Shown here: positions 42,752 to 51,331 of the stretch, piece by piece
Position numbering within the stretch: the stretch's first letter is position 1
How the letters are laid out: each line of letters opens with the position of its first letter
Assembly (NCBI RefSeq): GCF_025263485.1
Contig: NZ_CP079863.1
Location: 4,154,001-4,218,000 of the forward strand
Length of the DNA stretch: 64,000 bases
Direction: 5' to 3'
From: Mycobacterium sp. SMC-2
GTDB lineage: Bacteria > Actinomycetota > Actinomycetes > Mycobacteriales > Mycobacteriaceae
The notes under the pieces: generated by a model
The model's database searches: none
Seen by the model: only the letters and a program-made list of their open reading frames with translations
What the model was told of the DNA's origin: nothing
Position numbers and translations under genes: made by a program

Positions 42752-43024
42752 CTAACGGCGCGGACAGGGAACGCCAGGTGCACCCGGGCCCACGGGCCCA
42801 CCCGTTGCACCGGGCCCACCCGGCCCAACGGGTGCAGCCGGCCCGTTCGCGGCAGGGACCCACAACACGCATTGACTCAAGGACCTGCTCCACACGAACC
42901 CCGGACCGCAATCGGGGTCGGCCCGGCCGATCGCCGGTGCCAAAATCGGCAACACCGCCAAAGCGAGCGAGACGGCGCCGAAGGCCCTGCCCCGCACCCG
43001 ACGCTTCACCGCCGCGATCGTCAT
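42752..43024 (-). CDS. Small secreted protein with Gly/Pro tail, copy 1
   Basis: A 90-residue protein from ATG 43024, with GGAGG upstream. The signal peptide MTIAAVKRRVRGRAFGAVSLALAV ends at IGRADP. A short disulfide-type core, PDCGPGFVWSRSLSQCVLWVPAANGP, is followed by a collagen-like tail of G-P-G-G and GA repeats ending VPCPRR. It is a tandem paralogue of 43151-43453. Related small mycobacterial secreted proteins have the same ADPxC...W...QC core. Function unknown. Confidence 0.75.
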   Translation of the reverse strand: MTIAAVKRRVRGRAFGAVSLALAVLPILAPAIGRADPDCGPGFVWSRSLSQCVLWVPAANGPAAPVGPGGPGATGGPVGPGAPGVPCPRR

Positions 43025-43150
43025 CTCGGCCTCCTCCCGGCCGGCGACGCGATGCACACGATTTTCCGCCATGCAACCCGTCGGCGCCAGCCGTGGTCGG
43101 TAACCAGTTCTCGCTCGCCGCGCGGGTTGGGGCTTTGGGCTAGCGCGCTA

Positions 43151-43453
43151 CTACGGACCGGAATAGCCAGGCAGGCCCGGTTCGCCGGGCACCTCGGGTG
43201 CGCCCGGTTCGCTAGATTGGGCGACTCCGCCCGGTGAGCTAGGTCCAGCGGGTCCGCCCGGTCCGTTCACGGCGGGGACCTCGGGCACGCATTGATGCAA
43301 GTCCACGCTCCACGCAAACCCCTCGGCGCAATTAGGGTCGGCCCGGCCGATCGCCGGCGCGGCAATCGCGATTGCCGACAACATCGCCAAAGCGAGCCAC
43401 AAGGCGCCGAATACCCTGCCCCGCAACAGGTCCTTCATCGCTGCGATCGTCAT
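43151..43453 (-). CDS. Small secreted protein with Gly/Pro tail, copy 2
   Basis: A 100-residue protein from ATG 43453, with GAGGAG upstream. The signal peptide MTIAAMKDLLRGRVFGALWLALAM ends at IGRADP. The core PNCAEGFAWSVDLHQCVPEVPAVNGP has two cysteines. The tail is Gly/Pro/Ser/Glu-rich (GGPAGPSSPGG, GEPGLPGYSGP). The signal peptide and core are nearly the same as in copy 1 while the tails diverge, so a local duplication was followed by tail drift. Confidence 0.75.
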   Translation of the reverse strand: MTIAAMKDLLRGRVFGALWLALAMLSAIAIAAPAIGRADPNCAEGFAWSVDLHQCVPEVPAVNGPGGPAGPSSPGGVAQSSEPGAPEVPGEPGLPGYSGP

Positions 43454-43519
43454 GTCGGTCTCCTCCCGGCCAGCGACACCCTATACATCATTTTGCGACT
43501 CGCAACCCGCCAGCGCTGC

Positions 43520-43740
43520 GGTTATCCGGTAACCAGTTCGAAGACCGGGAGACGCGGTCGGTGCGCTCCTGGTACTCGCCGAACCCGGCGCTCGCTCGAC
43601 GACGACAAGATAGACGGAATCGCGCTCGCCGCGCGGCAGTTCGCGCACCGTAGCCGGCATGGGGGCTTGCGAACCGATCTCCGCAGTCACCCGCGGATTG
43701 GCGCGGATGTTGTGGACCCACGGGGTTCTTGCCCCGGCCG
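43520..43740 (-). pseudogene. Remnant of a deazaflavin (F420)-dependent nitroreductase family gene
   Basis: One frame reads ARTPWVHNIRANPRVTAEIG and then RELPRGERDSVYLVVVERAPG (about 43732-43583), the C-terminal half of a Ddn-like protein. The expected continuation FGEYQERTDRVS is found in a different frame just downstream (about 43580-43540), so there is a frameshift after ERAPG. The N-terminal half is missing. The surrounding frame extends to 43924 only by overlapping the YihY gene. Confidence 0.65.
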
Positions 43741-43837
43741 GCCAGCGGCCCGCGATTGATCGCCGCCGGATCGGGGTATCACCTGGAAATCCCATCGGGG
43801 GGGGCATCCGCTTCCGTAGCAACGAAGTGAGCACGAG

Positions 43838-44842
43838 ATGGTCGGCTGGCTGGACAGGCTGCAGCGACGGAACCGCGCCGCCGGCGTGGTGATCGGCGTG
43901 GTTTACAAATACCTCGACGACCAAGGCGGTTACCTGTCCGCCCTGATCACCTATTACGGCTTCGTGTCGCTGTTCCCGCTATTGCTGCTGTTGACGACGG
44001 GCCTCGGAGTGGTCCTCGCCGGACACCCCGAACTGCAGCAGCAGGTGCTGCACAGCACGTTGAGCCAATTCCCGGTGATCGGCGGCCAACTGCATCAGCC
44101 CGCGGGGCTCAGCGGAGGGACCGTCGCCGTCGTCGTCGGCATTGCGGGCGCGCTCTACGGCGGTCTGGGCGTGGGCCAGGCGGTGCAGAATGCAATGGAC
44201 TCGGTATGGGCCGTCCCGAGGAACAAGCGTCCCGACCCGTTCCGCTCCCGCCTGCGCAGCCTGCTCTTGCTGCTGGTCCTTGGCTCCGCGGCCATCGCCG
44301 CCACCGCCCTGTCCGCGGCGGGCCAGGCCACCGGGGCGCTGGGCGTGTACGGAAAGATCGGTGTCGCACTGGTCGCCGTGGGCATCAATGCGTTGATTTG
44401 CCTGGTGGCGTTCCGGGTGACCACGGCGCGGGACCTCACCTATCGCCAAGTGCTGCCGGGAGCGCTTGCCGCGGCGGTGATTTGGCAGATTTTACAGTGG
44501 GGCGGAGCGGGATACATTCGGCACACGGTGAAGACGGCCAGCGCCACCAACAGCGTCTTCGCTCTGGTGCTTGGATTACTGGCCTTCCTTTTCCTGGTGT
44601 CGTCCACACTGGTTCTGTGCGCCGAGATCAATGTCGTTCTGGTGGAACGGCTTTACCCGCGCGCCTTGCTCACACCATTTACCGATGACGCCGAACTCAC
44701 ACCGGCGGACCGCAAGACGTATACCAAGAAGACAAAAGCCGAGCGGTTCAAGGGCTTTCAGCGCGTCAGCGTCCGGTTCGGCGACCTCGCCCGCAAGGCG
44801 AGCCGGCCGCGGACGCCGACGATCAGCCGGCCCGCCGGCTAG
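43838..44842 (+). CDS. YihY/BrkB family inner-membrane protein
   Basis: A 334-residue membrane protein with about six helices. Family features are a leading helix VVIGVVYKYLDDQGGYLSALITYYGFVSLFPLLLLLTTGLG, a central VVGIAGALYGGLGVGQAVQNAMDSVW segment, PGALAAAVIWQILQWGGAGYI and FLFLVSSTLVLCAEINVVLVER. The cytoplasmic tail is Lys/Arg-rich. The molecular role of YihY proteins is not settled; older links to RNase BN are withdrawn. Its stop abuts that of the convergent DUF3072 gene. Confidence 0.88.
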   Translation: MVGWLDRLQRRNRAAGVVIGVVYKYLDDQGGYLSALITYYGFVSLFPLLLLLTTGLGVVLAGHPELQQQVLHSTLSQFPVIGGQLHQPAGLSGGTVAVVVGIAGALYGGLGVGQAVQNAMDSVWAVPRNKRPDPFRSRLRSLLLLLVLGSAAIAATALSAAGQATGALGVYGKIGVALVAVGINALICLVAFRVTTARDLTYRQVLPGALAAAVIWQILQWGGAGYIRHTVKTASATNSVFALVLGLLAFLFLVSSTLVLCAEINVVLVERLYPRALLTPFTDDAELTPADRKTYTKKTKAERFKGFQRVSVRFGDLARKASRPRTPTISRPAG

Positions 44843-45055
44843 TCAGTTGCCGCGCCCCGTCTGCTGCTGCAGCTCGTCGATGAGCTCCGACGCCTGCGCC
44901 TTCGTCATATCGTCGGGGATATCGCGGCCGGCTTCCTGTGCGAGCGTGTGCACGTAGCTGCGCTGCGGACCGGTCATCGGTTCGTCGCCGGTCACCCAGT
45001 CGGACGTGTCCTTCTCGGGGTTTTCACTTGGCGCCTGTCGCGCGTCGTCAGTCAT
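44843..45055 (-). CDS. DUF3072 small protein
   Basis: A 70-residue hydrophilic protein. The core, MTGPQRSYVHTLAQEAGRDIPDDMTKAQASELIDELQQQTG, is the DUF3072 domain: a helical SAP-like element common in actinobacteria, sometimes appended to DNA-associated proteins. The N-terminal 25 residues are acidic and probably disordered. Function unknown. Confidence 0.8.
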   Translation of the reverse strand: MTDDARQAPSENPEKDTSDWVTGDEPMTGPQRSYVHTLAQEAGRDIPDDMTKAQASELIDELQQQTGRGN

Positions 45056-45153
45056 GTCTTTCCACCTCCGCCGCCACGGATAACCATCGCACGTACGTTC
45101 GAAACCTCGGGCACCCGGTCGTCGCGACCCACCCTTTGTAAGAATCGGTTGCT

Positions 45154-45657
45154 ATGTCGCGTTCCTTCGACATCCGAATCGAATCGCCCGCCAGCGTCGG
45201 ACAGATCCACGCGGCGTTCGGGCGCGAAGACTATTGGCTGGCCCGCCTTGCCGCCAGCAACGCGCCCACCACGCTGGATTCGTTGATTGTCGATGCCGAC
45301 GGCACGGTGACCATGCGCGCCACCCAACACGTGGGCCGCCAGGTGCTGCCGGCGCTGCTGGCCAAAGCCGTCCCCGGCGACCTGAAGATCTCCCACAGCG
45401 AGACGTGGCGACCTCTCGCTGACGGCGAGGTCCGCGGACAAATCAATGTGGTGACCTCCGGCGGGTTGGGATCGGGTCGTGCCGAAGCGTGGATGGCGGC
45501 AGCCGGCGACGGCGCCCGGTTGCGGTTCGCCGTGGAGGTGGCCGTGAAGATTCCGTTGGTGGGCCGCAAACTCGAGAAGTCGATGCAAGCCGACCTGGCC
45601 GAGAGCATCCCCGCGTTGCAGCGCTTCACCAGCACCTGGATCGCCGAGAACGCCTGA
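45154..45657 (+). CDS. DUF2505 (START-like) protein
   Basis: A 167-residue protein of the DUF2505 family, a likely START/SRPBCC-type lipid or ligand-binding fold. Features are FDIRIESPASVGQIHAAFGREDYWLARL, VTMRATQHVGRQVLPALLAKAVPGDLKISHSETW and a C-terminal IPLVGRKLEKSMQADLAESIPALQRFTSTWI helix. There is no signal peptide, so it is cytosolic. Function unknown. Confidence 0.8.
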   Translation: MSRSFDIRIESPASVGQIHAAFGREDYWLARLAASNAPTTLDSLIVDADGTVTMRATQHVGRQVLPALLAKAVPGDLKISHSETWRPLADGEVRGQINVVTSGGLGSGRAEAWMAAAGDGARLRFAVEVAVKIPLVGRKLEKSMQADLAESIPALQRFTSTWIAENA

Positions 45658-45672
45658 TACTCGGCCGGTTCG

Positions 45673-45996
45673 TCATGAGTCCGCTGAAGGTGCGGGCTCG
45701 ATGGCAACCAGTTCCGTGAGGCCGCTGATTGTCAGGACCGGCATCAGGATCGGATGGGCGATCAGCTGGATGTGGTTGGCGTGGGAGAACAACGCGTTGA
45801 TGGCGGCGCTGTCGAGGTACTCGACGCCGCTGAGGTCGACGGTGAGTGGCCCGTCGCCCGTAGCGTCACCGCTGGCGCTGGTGAGAGCTCGAACGAAGTC
45901 GTCGATGTTGCTCAGATCGATCTCGCCCGCCGCGACCAGCATCAGTTTTCCGTCGTTGCCGCGCGCGGTGTCCAGGGTGAGCGACGTGGGAATCAT
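45673..45996 (-). CDS. STAS-domain anti-sigma factor antagonist
   Basis: A 107-residue protein with a single STAS domain. GKLMLVAAGEIDLSNIDDFVRAL is the first strand-helix unit, and PLTVDLSGVEYLDSAAINALFSHA carries the probable phosphorylatable serine. In partner switching, the unphosphorylated antagonist binds a kinase/anti-sigma factor and frees a sigma factor. It overlaps the end of the upstream phosphatase-kinase gene by 4 bases, so the two are its likely partners. No sigma factor gene is present in the window. Confidence 0.88.
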   Translation of the reverse strand: MIPTSLTLDTARGNDGKLMLVAAGEIDLSNIDDFVRALTSASGDATGDGPLTVDLSGVEYLDSAAINALFSHANHIQLIAHPILMPVLTISGLTELVAIEPAPSADS

Positions 45997-48566
45997 GTGA
46001 TCCTCGCGGACAGGTGAACCGTGGTCCCAGCGGCGTCGGGGTCGATGGTGACGTCATGCATGAGCCCTCGCATGAGGGCGATGCCCCGGCCCCGGTGGGG
46101 ATAGCTGGCCGGTTGCGGAGGCTTCCACGATCCAGTGTCGGTGATGGTCAACTGCACGCGGTCGACCAGTGCCGTCGCGCCCAGGCTGATCGTGCCGCCC
46201 GGCTTGTCGCGGTGACCATGCTCGATGGCGTTGGCGACGGCTTCCCCGGCGGCGACGAGCACGTTCATCGCCTGTTCCGGGTCGAGGCGGGTCCGGGTCA
46301 ACCAGGTGCGCAACGCCGTTCGGGCGGGGGCGAGGTGGCTGACGTCCGCGGGGAACGTCAGCTCCAGGGGTGCGGGATGGCGGTAGAGCAGGAGGACAAC
46401 GTCGTCCTGATAGCCGCCGCTGGGGGCCAGACTTGACATGATGTGGTTCGCCAAATCGTCGAGCGTGGACCCGCGGCCGTCCTGCACGAGCTCGGTGGCC
46501 TGCGAGATGCCCTTCCCCAGAGCGGCGCGGCGACGTTCGACCAACCCGTCCGTGTAGAGCAGCAGGGTGGCGCGCGCCGGAATGGTCACCCGGGCCTCGG
46601 GACGCGACCAGTCGGCTCGCACTCCCAAGGCGATGGTGTGACCGTCGTCGAGCATCTGGGTGGTGCCGTCCGCGTGGACCAGGATGGGCGGTGGGTGCCC
46701 GGCACTGGAATACACCAGCTCGCCGGTCTCTGGGTCGAGCACGGCGCAGACCGCGGTGGTGCATTGAGCGCCGGCCAGCCGGGCAGCGAAGCGATCCAAT
46801 CCGGCGAGAGCGGCTGCGGGACTGGGGTTTTCGAACAGCAACGCGCGGCAGGCGCTGCGCACCTGCCCCATTACGGTGGCGGCGGCGAGACCATGCCCCA
46901 CACAGTCGCCGACGACCATCGCGATGCGCCCGTCGTCCAGGTCGACGACGTCGTACCAGTCACCGCCCACCTGTAGGGGCCGGCTGGCTGCCTGATAGCG
47001 CACCGTGAACCCCTGCGGCAGAACAGCGGGGCCGAGGATCGCGTGCTGTAGCGCCAATGCGGTTTCGCGCTGCTGGTCGACCTGATGGACCCGCTGCAGG
47101 CCCTGGCCGAGGCGGCCCGCCAGCACCGTGAGCAACGTCTGGTCTTCCAGGGTGAATGGCCGACGCTCGGCCAGATCGATCCAGACGACGAGCACGCCCT
47201 CGGGATGCTGCAGCGCGATGCCAGCCGTCCCGGGATCCCCGGTGCTGGGGGTGAGTAGGTCGCCGTCGCGCAACGAGCTGAGCACCCGTTGGGTACGGGG
47301 CGGTAGGTCGGCCCACTGCGCGGGCTCGCCGACCGACACGACTTGCGGTGCGCCATGGGCGGTTCCGTTGGAAGAACTCTGGGTCGGGAAGGTGACCGCG
47401 ACGACGCGGCGAGCCCGCCACAGCCGGCGCAGTTCCTCGGCCGCGGCGTTCACCGCGTCGTCGACGGTGTCCGCCTGGGCGAGTTCCTGGTTGAGCGCAT
47501 GTTCGCGGCCCGCCGCCAGCGCCAGGGCGATAGCCGCGTGCCGGGCGAAGTCGCTGACGAGCTCGAGGTAGTCGTTGCCGAAGGGTGACTGCTGCGGGTC
47601 GCGGGCAACAGCGATCACGCCGAGCACCGCGCCGTCGGCGATCAGCGGCATGACGATCGCCGAGCGCGCGCCGACGTCGGTGAATCCCTCGATCGGATAC
47701 TGGAAGGAATCGGTGATCTGCGGCAGGCCGCGCCGCGCCACCCCGCCCGTGGTGGAACCGTCCATCGGCACCTGGCGACCGATCACCTCCGAGGAGTACC
47801 GGCCCGCCGTGGCGGCCACGACGAGGGTGTCGACCTCGTCGGCCGGCAGGTCGGGCTCCTTCGGAACCAGCAGAATCGCCTGTTCGGCACCGGCCAACTC
47901 CAGTGCACGGTTCACGATGAGCTGCAGCGGCCCGGTCTGGGGGTCGCCGGACAGCAGGGCGGTGGTGATCTCGCGGCTGGCTTTCGTCCATTTCGCCGAT
48001 TCGCGTTCCCGCTCGAACAGGCGCGCGTTGTCGATGGCGGCCGCCGCGGCCGTCGCCAAGGCCCGCACGGCGGCGGCCTGGGAGTCCGAGAACACCCGCC
48101 CGGCAACGTCGTCGGCCAGGTACAGGCTTCCGAAGTCCGCTCCCCGTACCGTGATCGGTATCGCCAGGAGCGCCCGCATCGGCGGATCATGGGCAACCAG
48201 CGCGCCGGCCTGCGGATGCGCGCTCACATCGTCGAGTCGGAGGCCCTCGCCCACCGGTAGATCGCCGAGCCGCCGCGCCGTATCGTCGTCGATCCCCTCG
48301 CGCACGAACGAGGCCAGGGTGCCGTCGGAAGCTCGAATACCCAGGGCCCCGTAGGGGGAGCCGGTCAGCCCCATCGCCCCCTTGACGATTCGGTGGAGGG
48401 TCACGTCCAGGTCGAGGTCAGAACCGATTTCGCTGATGACTCGCACCAGTTGTTCCATCTGGTCGCGAGCTTCCACCAGCTCGTCGAGCTGCTCGTGTAT
48501 CTGGCTCACCAGCTCGCGCCGGCCCCGCCAGGTGAACGCCGATCCACCTCCTCCTTCATTGCCCAT
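45993..48566 (-). CDS. GAF-SpoIIE phosphatase-HATPase kinase fusion (RsbU/RsbW type)
   Basis: An 857-residue multidomain regulator. After an N-terminal coiled segment come two GAF domains (about 45-195 and 205-350) and a weaker third GAF-like region to about 505. A SpoIIE/PP2C phosphatase follows ([52 protein letters not shown]; about 515-725), then an RsbW-like GHKL kinase domain ([34 protein letters not shown]; about 735-857). It can thus both dephosphorylate and phosphorylate a STAS antagonist, presumably the coupled 45673-45996 product, in response to GAF ligands. M. tuberculosis Rv1364c is the known analogue. Confidence 0.92.
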   Translation of the reverse strand: MGNEGGGGSAFTWRGRRELVSQIHEQLDELVEARDQMEQLVRVISEIGSDLDLDVTLHRIVKGAMGLTGSPYGALGIRASDGTLASFVREGIDDDTARRLGDLPVGEGLRLDDVSAHPQAGALVAHDPPMRALLAIPITVRGADFGSLYLADDVAGRVFSDSQAAAVRALATAAAAAIDNARLFERERESAKWTKASREITTALLSGDPQTGPLQLIVNRALELAGAEQAILLVPKEPDLPADEVDTLVVAATAGRYSSEVIGRQVPMDGSTTGGVARRGLPQITDSFQYPIEGFTDVGARSAIVMPLIADGAVLGVIAVARDPQQSPFGNDYLELVSDFARHAAIALALAAGREHALNQELAQADTVDDAVNAAAEELRRLWRARRVVAVTFPTQSSSNGTAHGAPQVVSVGEPAQWADLPPRTQRVLSSLRDGDLLTPSTGDPGTAGIALQHPEGVLVVWIDLAERRPFTLEDQTLLTVLAGRLGQGLQRVHQVDQQRETALALQHAILGPAVLPQGFTVRYQAASRPLQVGGDWYDVVDLDDGRIAMVVGDCVGHGLAAATVMGQVRSACRALLFENPSPAAALAGLDRFAARLAGAQCTTAVCAVLDPETGELVYSSAGHPPPILVHADGTTQMLDDGHTIALGVRADWSRPEARVTIPARATLLLYTDGLVERRRAALGKGISQATELVQDGRGSTLDDLANHIMSSLAPSGGYQDDVVLLLYRHPAPLELTFPADVSHLAPARTALRTWLTRTRLDPEQAMNVLVAAGEAVANAIEHGHRDKPGGTISLGATALVDRVQLTITDTGSWKPPQPASYPHRGRGIALMRGLMHDVTIDPDAAGTTVHLSARIT

Positions 48567-48678
48567 GGCTACAAACCTAACCGCTCACCCTGGTGAGCCC
48601 TAGGGTGGCGCTGATATTCGGGCTGGATACGACGGGCTTTACTCGACTTTGACCATGCATTGAATCGCCGCACCGACG

Positions 48679-50064
48679 ATGGCCGATGTGAGTACGCTTC
48701 CATCGGTGGAACTGGGCGTTTTGGGACCTCTCCAGGTCCGGCAAGGCGGGGCGCCCGTCACTATCCCGGGCGCCAAGCCTCGCGCGATCCTGTCGATGCT
48801 CGGGCTGCACGGCGGTTCGGTCGTATCGGCCGACACGCTCGTCGAGCTGCTCTGGGGCGAAGACCCGCCACGCACCTCGGCCAAGGCCCTACAAACCCAT
48901 ATCTCCTCGTTGCGTCGCACCCTGGGCGACGGCTTTGTTCTGACGGCGGGCGCGGGTTGGACGCTGGCCGACACCAAGGTCGATGCCGCGCGCTACAAGT
49001 CGGCCGCCCGACTGGGACGCCACGCCGCCGCGGCCGGCGACACCAGCCAGGCGGTGGCCCGCTTCGAGGAGGCGCTCGCTCTGTGGCGTGGAATCCCCAA
49101 GCTGCCCGACGGCCGGCGAGGAACCTCCGAGAAGACACGGTGGATCGAGGGTCATGCCGCGCAGGTGGAGGATCGGGCCGATGCGCTGCTCGCGACGGGC
49201 CGGGCCGCGGAGCACATCGGTGAGCTCGAGGCCGCGGTCACCGATGCGCCGCTGCGCGAACGACGCTGGGGCCAGCTGATGCTCGCGCTCAATCGCGCCG
49301 GCAGGCAGGGCGAAGCGCTTGGCGCATACCAGCGTGCGCGCGCCCTGCTCGCCGAAGAACTGGGGGTGGACCCGGGACCGGATCTTCGCCGACTGGAGGC
49401 CGCGATCGTCGCGCAGGACTCCGCGCTGGAAATACCTGCCGTACAACAACTCTCGTCGGTGACGCGCGCCGTGACGTTCCTGCTGACCGACATCGAAGGG
49501 TCGACCGCCGCGTGGGAGGCAGACGCCGAAGCCATGGCGGTAGCGCTGGCGCGACACGACGAGCTCATCGAGCAGGTCGTGACGTCGCGTGGAGGGCGCC
49601 TGATCAAGACCCGCGGCGAGGGCGACGCCACGTTCTCGGTTTTCGAGCGGCCGTCGGCGGGTGCCGCCGCACGCACATGGTCGGTCATCGCACGGCAATG
49701 CGCAGCGTTCAATCGACATGAACCCCCCGCAGCGGACTGGGTCACCATCGACCACCGGCAGCTTGCTGTAATCGACGCGAGCGATCCGCAATCAGCCATG
49801 GCTATTTGGGATTCCACGCCGAACTTCAAGATTCACATCGAGGCAGTACATCGGCTCAGCAGTTTCGGAGCGGTCGCCACCTATGCGGCGCATGGGACCC
49901 CAGAAGGACTCGACGCCGAGTGGCGAGTGATCCAACTTTTGACCGTTCGCGGCGACCGGATGGACCGCTGCGAATTATTCGACGAGGCAGACCTCGACGC
50001 CGTGCTGGCGCGGTTCGACGAGCTCACCTCACCGAGGCCGCTACTTGGCAGCGCTAGTGAATGA
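48679..50064 (+). CDS. BTAD regulator with truncated cyclase domain and C-terminal SnoaL-like-associated domain
   Basis: A 461-residue chimeric protein. Residues 10-95 are an OmpR/AfsR-type winged helix (LGVLGPLQVRQGG...LQTHISSLRRTLG) and 100-250 are a BTAD TPR-like domain. Residues 262-326 are only the first half of a class III cyclase (TFLLTDIEGSTAAWE, KTRGEGDATFSVFERPS). At about residue 328 it passes directly to a C-terminal domain (RTWSVIARQCAAFNRHE...FDEADLDAVLARFDEL) which I recognise from the ends of large mycobacterial cyclase-BTAD-ATPase proteins. The missing half of the cyclase means no catalysis. It is divergent from the phosphatase-kinase gene and overlaps the S51-type gene. Confidence 0.8.
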   Translation: MADVSTLPSVELGVLGPLQVRQGGAPVTIPGAKPRAILSMLGLHGGSVVSADTLVELLWGEDPPRTSAKALQTHISSLRRTLGDGFVLTAGAGWTLADTKVDAARYKSAARLGRHAAAAGDTSQAVARFEEALALWRGIPKLPDGRRGTSEKTRWIEGHAAQVEDRADALLATGRAAEHIGELEAAVTDAPLRERRWGQLMLALNRAGRQGEALGAYQRARALLAEELGVDPGPDLRRLEAAIVAQDSALEIPAVQQLSSVTRAVTFLLTDIEGSTAAWEADAEAMAVALARHDELIEQVVTSRGGRLIKTRGEGDATFSVFERPSAGAAARTWSVIARQCAAFNRHEPPAADWVTIDHRQLAVIDASDPQSAMAIWDSTPNFKIHIEAVHRLSSFGAVATYAAHGTPEGLDAEWRVIQLLTVRGDRMDRCELFDEADLDAVLARFDELTSPRPLLGSASE

Positions 50065-50764
50065 GTCTGCCCCACAACATCAACCGCTCTATCTGCTGGC
50101 GGACAGTCAGCTGCTGTTTTGGAAACGGCGCGACCGACTGCTCCTCGAGGCGGCTCTCTACGAAGTAGCTTGCGACACACCAATTAGCGCGGCATACGTC
50201 GGCGCCTCCAACGGGGATTTGGCGGAGTTCTACGAAATCTTCGAGGCGGCAATGGATGCGATCGGAATCGCCGGCCGTCGCATGATCGTTTCGTCATTCG
50301 GCCAGGAGGACCGGGCCTTCCTGGAGACTGCCCAGTTGATCGTCCTGGCAGGCGGCGATGTGGTTCTCGGCTGGGACACGTTCGAGAGAACCGGCATGAC
50401 GGAGGTGATCCTGGCCCGTTACGCCAAGGGAGCGGTCCTGGTGGGCATTTCGGCCGGCGCGGTCCAGCTCGGACGCTACGGAATTGTCGGCACACCGGAG
50501 TCCGCCGCACCTGAGCTGCTCGATATGTTCAATCTCGTCCCCATGGTCATCGACGTGCACGACGAGCGGGCCGGGTGGGCGCGGCTATCCCGGACGATCG
50601 AATCCTTGCAGGGAATGACCACCGGGCTCGGAATCCCCTCTGGTGGCGGAGTCATCGTCCATGCAAATGGCACTGTCGAGTCTCTCCGGCATCCGGCGCA
50701 CGAGTTCCGCTACGACGGCACCCGCGTCGTGCACACGCTATTGCGTGCAGATGAGGGGGACTGA
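50057..50764 (+). CDS. Peptidase S51-like (cyanophycinase/dipeptidase E type) protein
   Basis: 235 residues from GTG 50057, or 239 from TTG 50045. Both starts overlap the end of the BTAD gene, which implies coupled translation. The protein has the class I glutamine-amidotransferase-like fold of S51 peptidases: AAYVGASNGDLAEFYEIF, LIVLAGGDVVLGW, and the nucleophile elbow VGISAGAVQLG with Ser. GLGIPSGGGVIVHANGTVE near the end is typical. It might hydrolyse Asp-containing peptides or act as a ligand-binding module. Coupling to a regulator suggests a joint function. Confidence 0.78.
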   Translation: MNESAPQHQPLYLLADSQLLFWKRRDRLLLEAALYEVACDTPISAAYVGASNGDLAEFYEIFEAAMDAIGIAGRRMIVSSFGQEDRAFLETAQLIVLAGGDVVLGWDTFERTGMTEVILARYAKGAVLVGISAGAVQLGRYGIVGTPESAAPELLDMFNLVPMVIDVHDERAGWARLSRTIESLQGMTTGLGIPSGGGVIVHANGTVESLRHPAHEFRYDGTRVVHTLLRADEGD

Positions 50765-51331
50765 CGGTTCGGCCAGCCCACGGGCTTTGGCTGGCGGACT
50801 CGAACCTCCAACGAGCCCCCCGGGTGTACCCGGCCCCCGGCCGCGTCCGCGCCAGGCCCGCCTGCCTGGCCGCGACGTTAGGCTGGAAGCCGGGGCGATA
50901 CGCGACAACCTGCGTGACCCGCACCCCGGGTTCCCGCGCCGGCCCCGCCGCTTCCGGCCGGGCCGCCCGGGCCCCCGATCCCGGCCATACGTCCCCCGAT
51001 ACCAGCCGGACCTCCGGTCGTGCCTATCCCGCACACCCCTCTGCCCGGCATCCCCCACCTTTAGCGGTGCTGGTCGACGGGGTGAGGGGTCTTGTCTTCT
51101 TTTGCCGCAATGCACTTCGCCATCTCTCAGCCCCGCTAGCATGCGACGCGCCAGTGTCGCCGAGCCATGGCTTGCAGCCGCACCTGAGGGCGACATCGAA
51201 ATCGGATGGTGACGCTTGGCCGTTGTGGTAGTGACTTTCGGCCCGCGTAGTGAACCCCGCTCTTGTCCACAGTTAATCCCATGTCAACTGCTCGACTCAG
51301 TCTGAACCGTGCCGTAACGAAGGGAGCCGTT
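50765..51331. other. 567-bp region without a recognisable intact gene
   Basis: It holds GC-rich, low-complexity sequence. On the minus strand, about 51052-50880, a frame reads Gly/Ala/Pro repeats (GGPAGIGG, MAGIGGPGGPAGSGGAGAG). This resembles a degraded PGRS or collagen-like tail, with no domain attached. At 50797-50812 the minus strand contains GGAGGTTCGAGTCC, which looks like a tRNA T-arm, but no matching acceptor or anticodon arm is found. The last part is the promoter region of the haemophore gene. Confidence 0.4.

Noticed and set aside
42752..43453. PE/PPE or PE_PGRS genes
   Set aside because: The Gly-rich tails follow Sec signal peptides and two-Cys cores; no PE or PPE N-terminal domain is present.
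50790..50880. Minus-strand tRNA suggested by GGTTCGAGTCC
   Set aside because: The flanking bases do not form a 5-bp T-stem, and no matching acceptor stem or anticodon arm is found within 90 bases.
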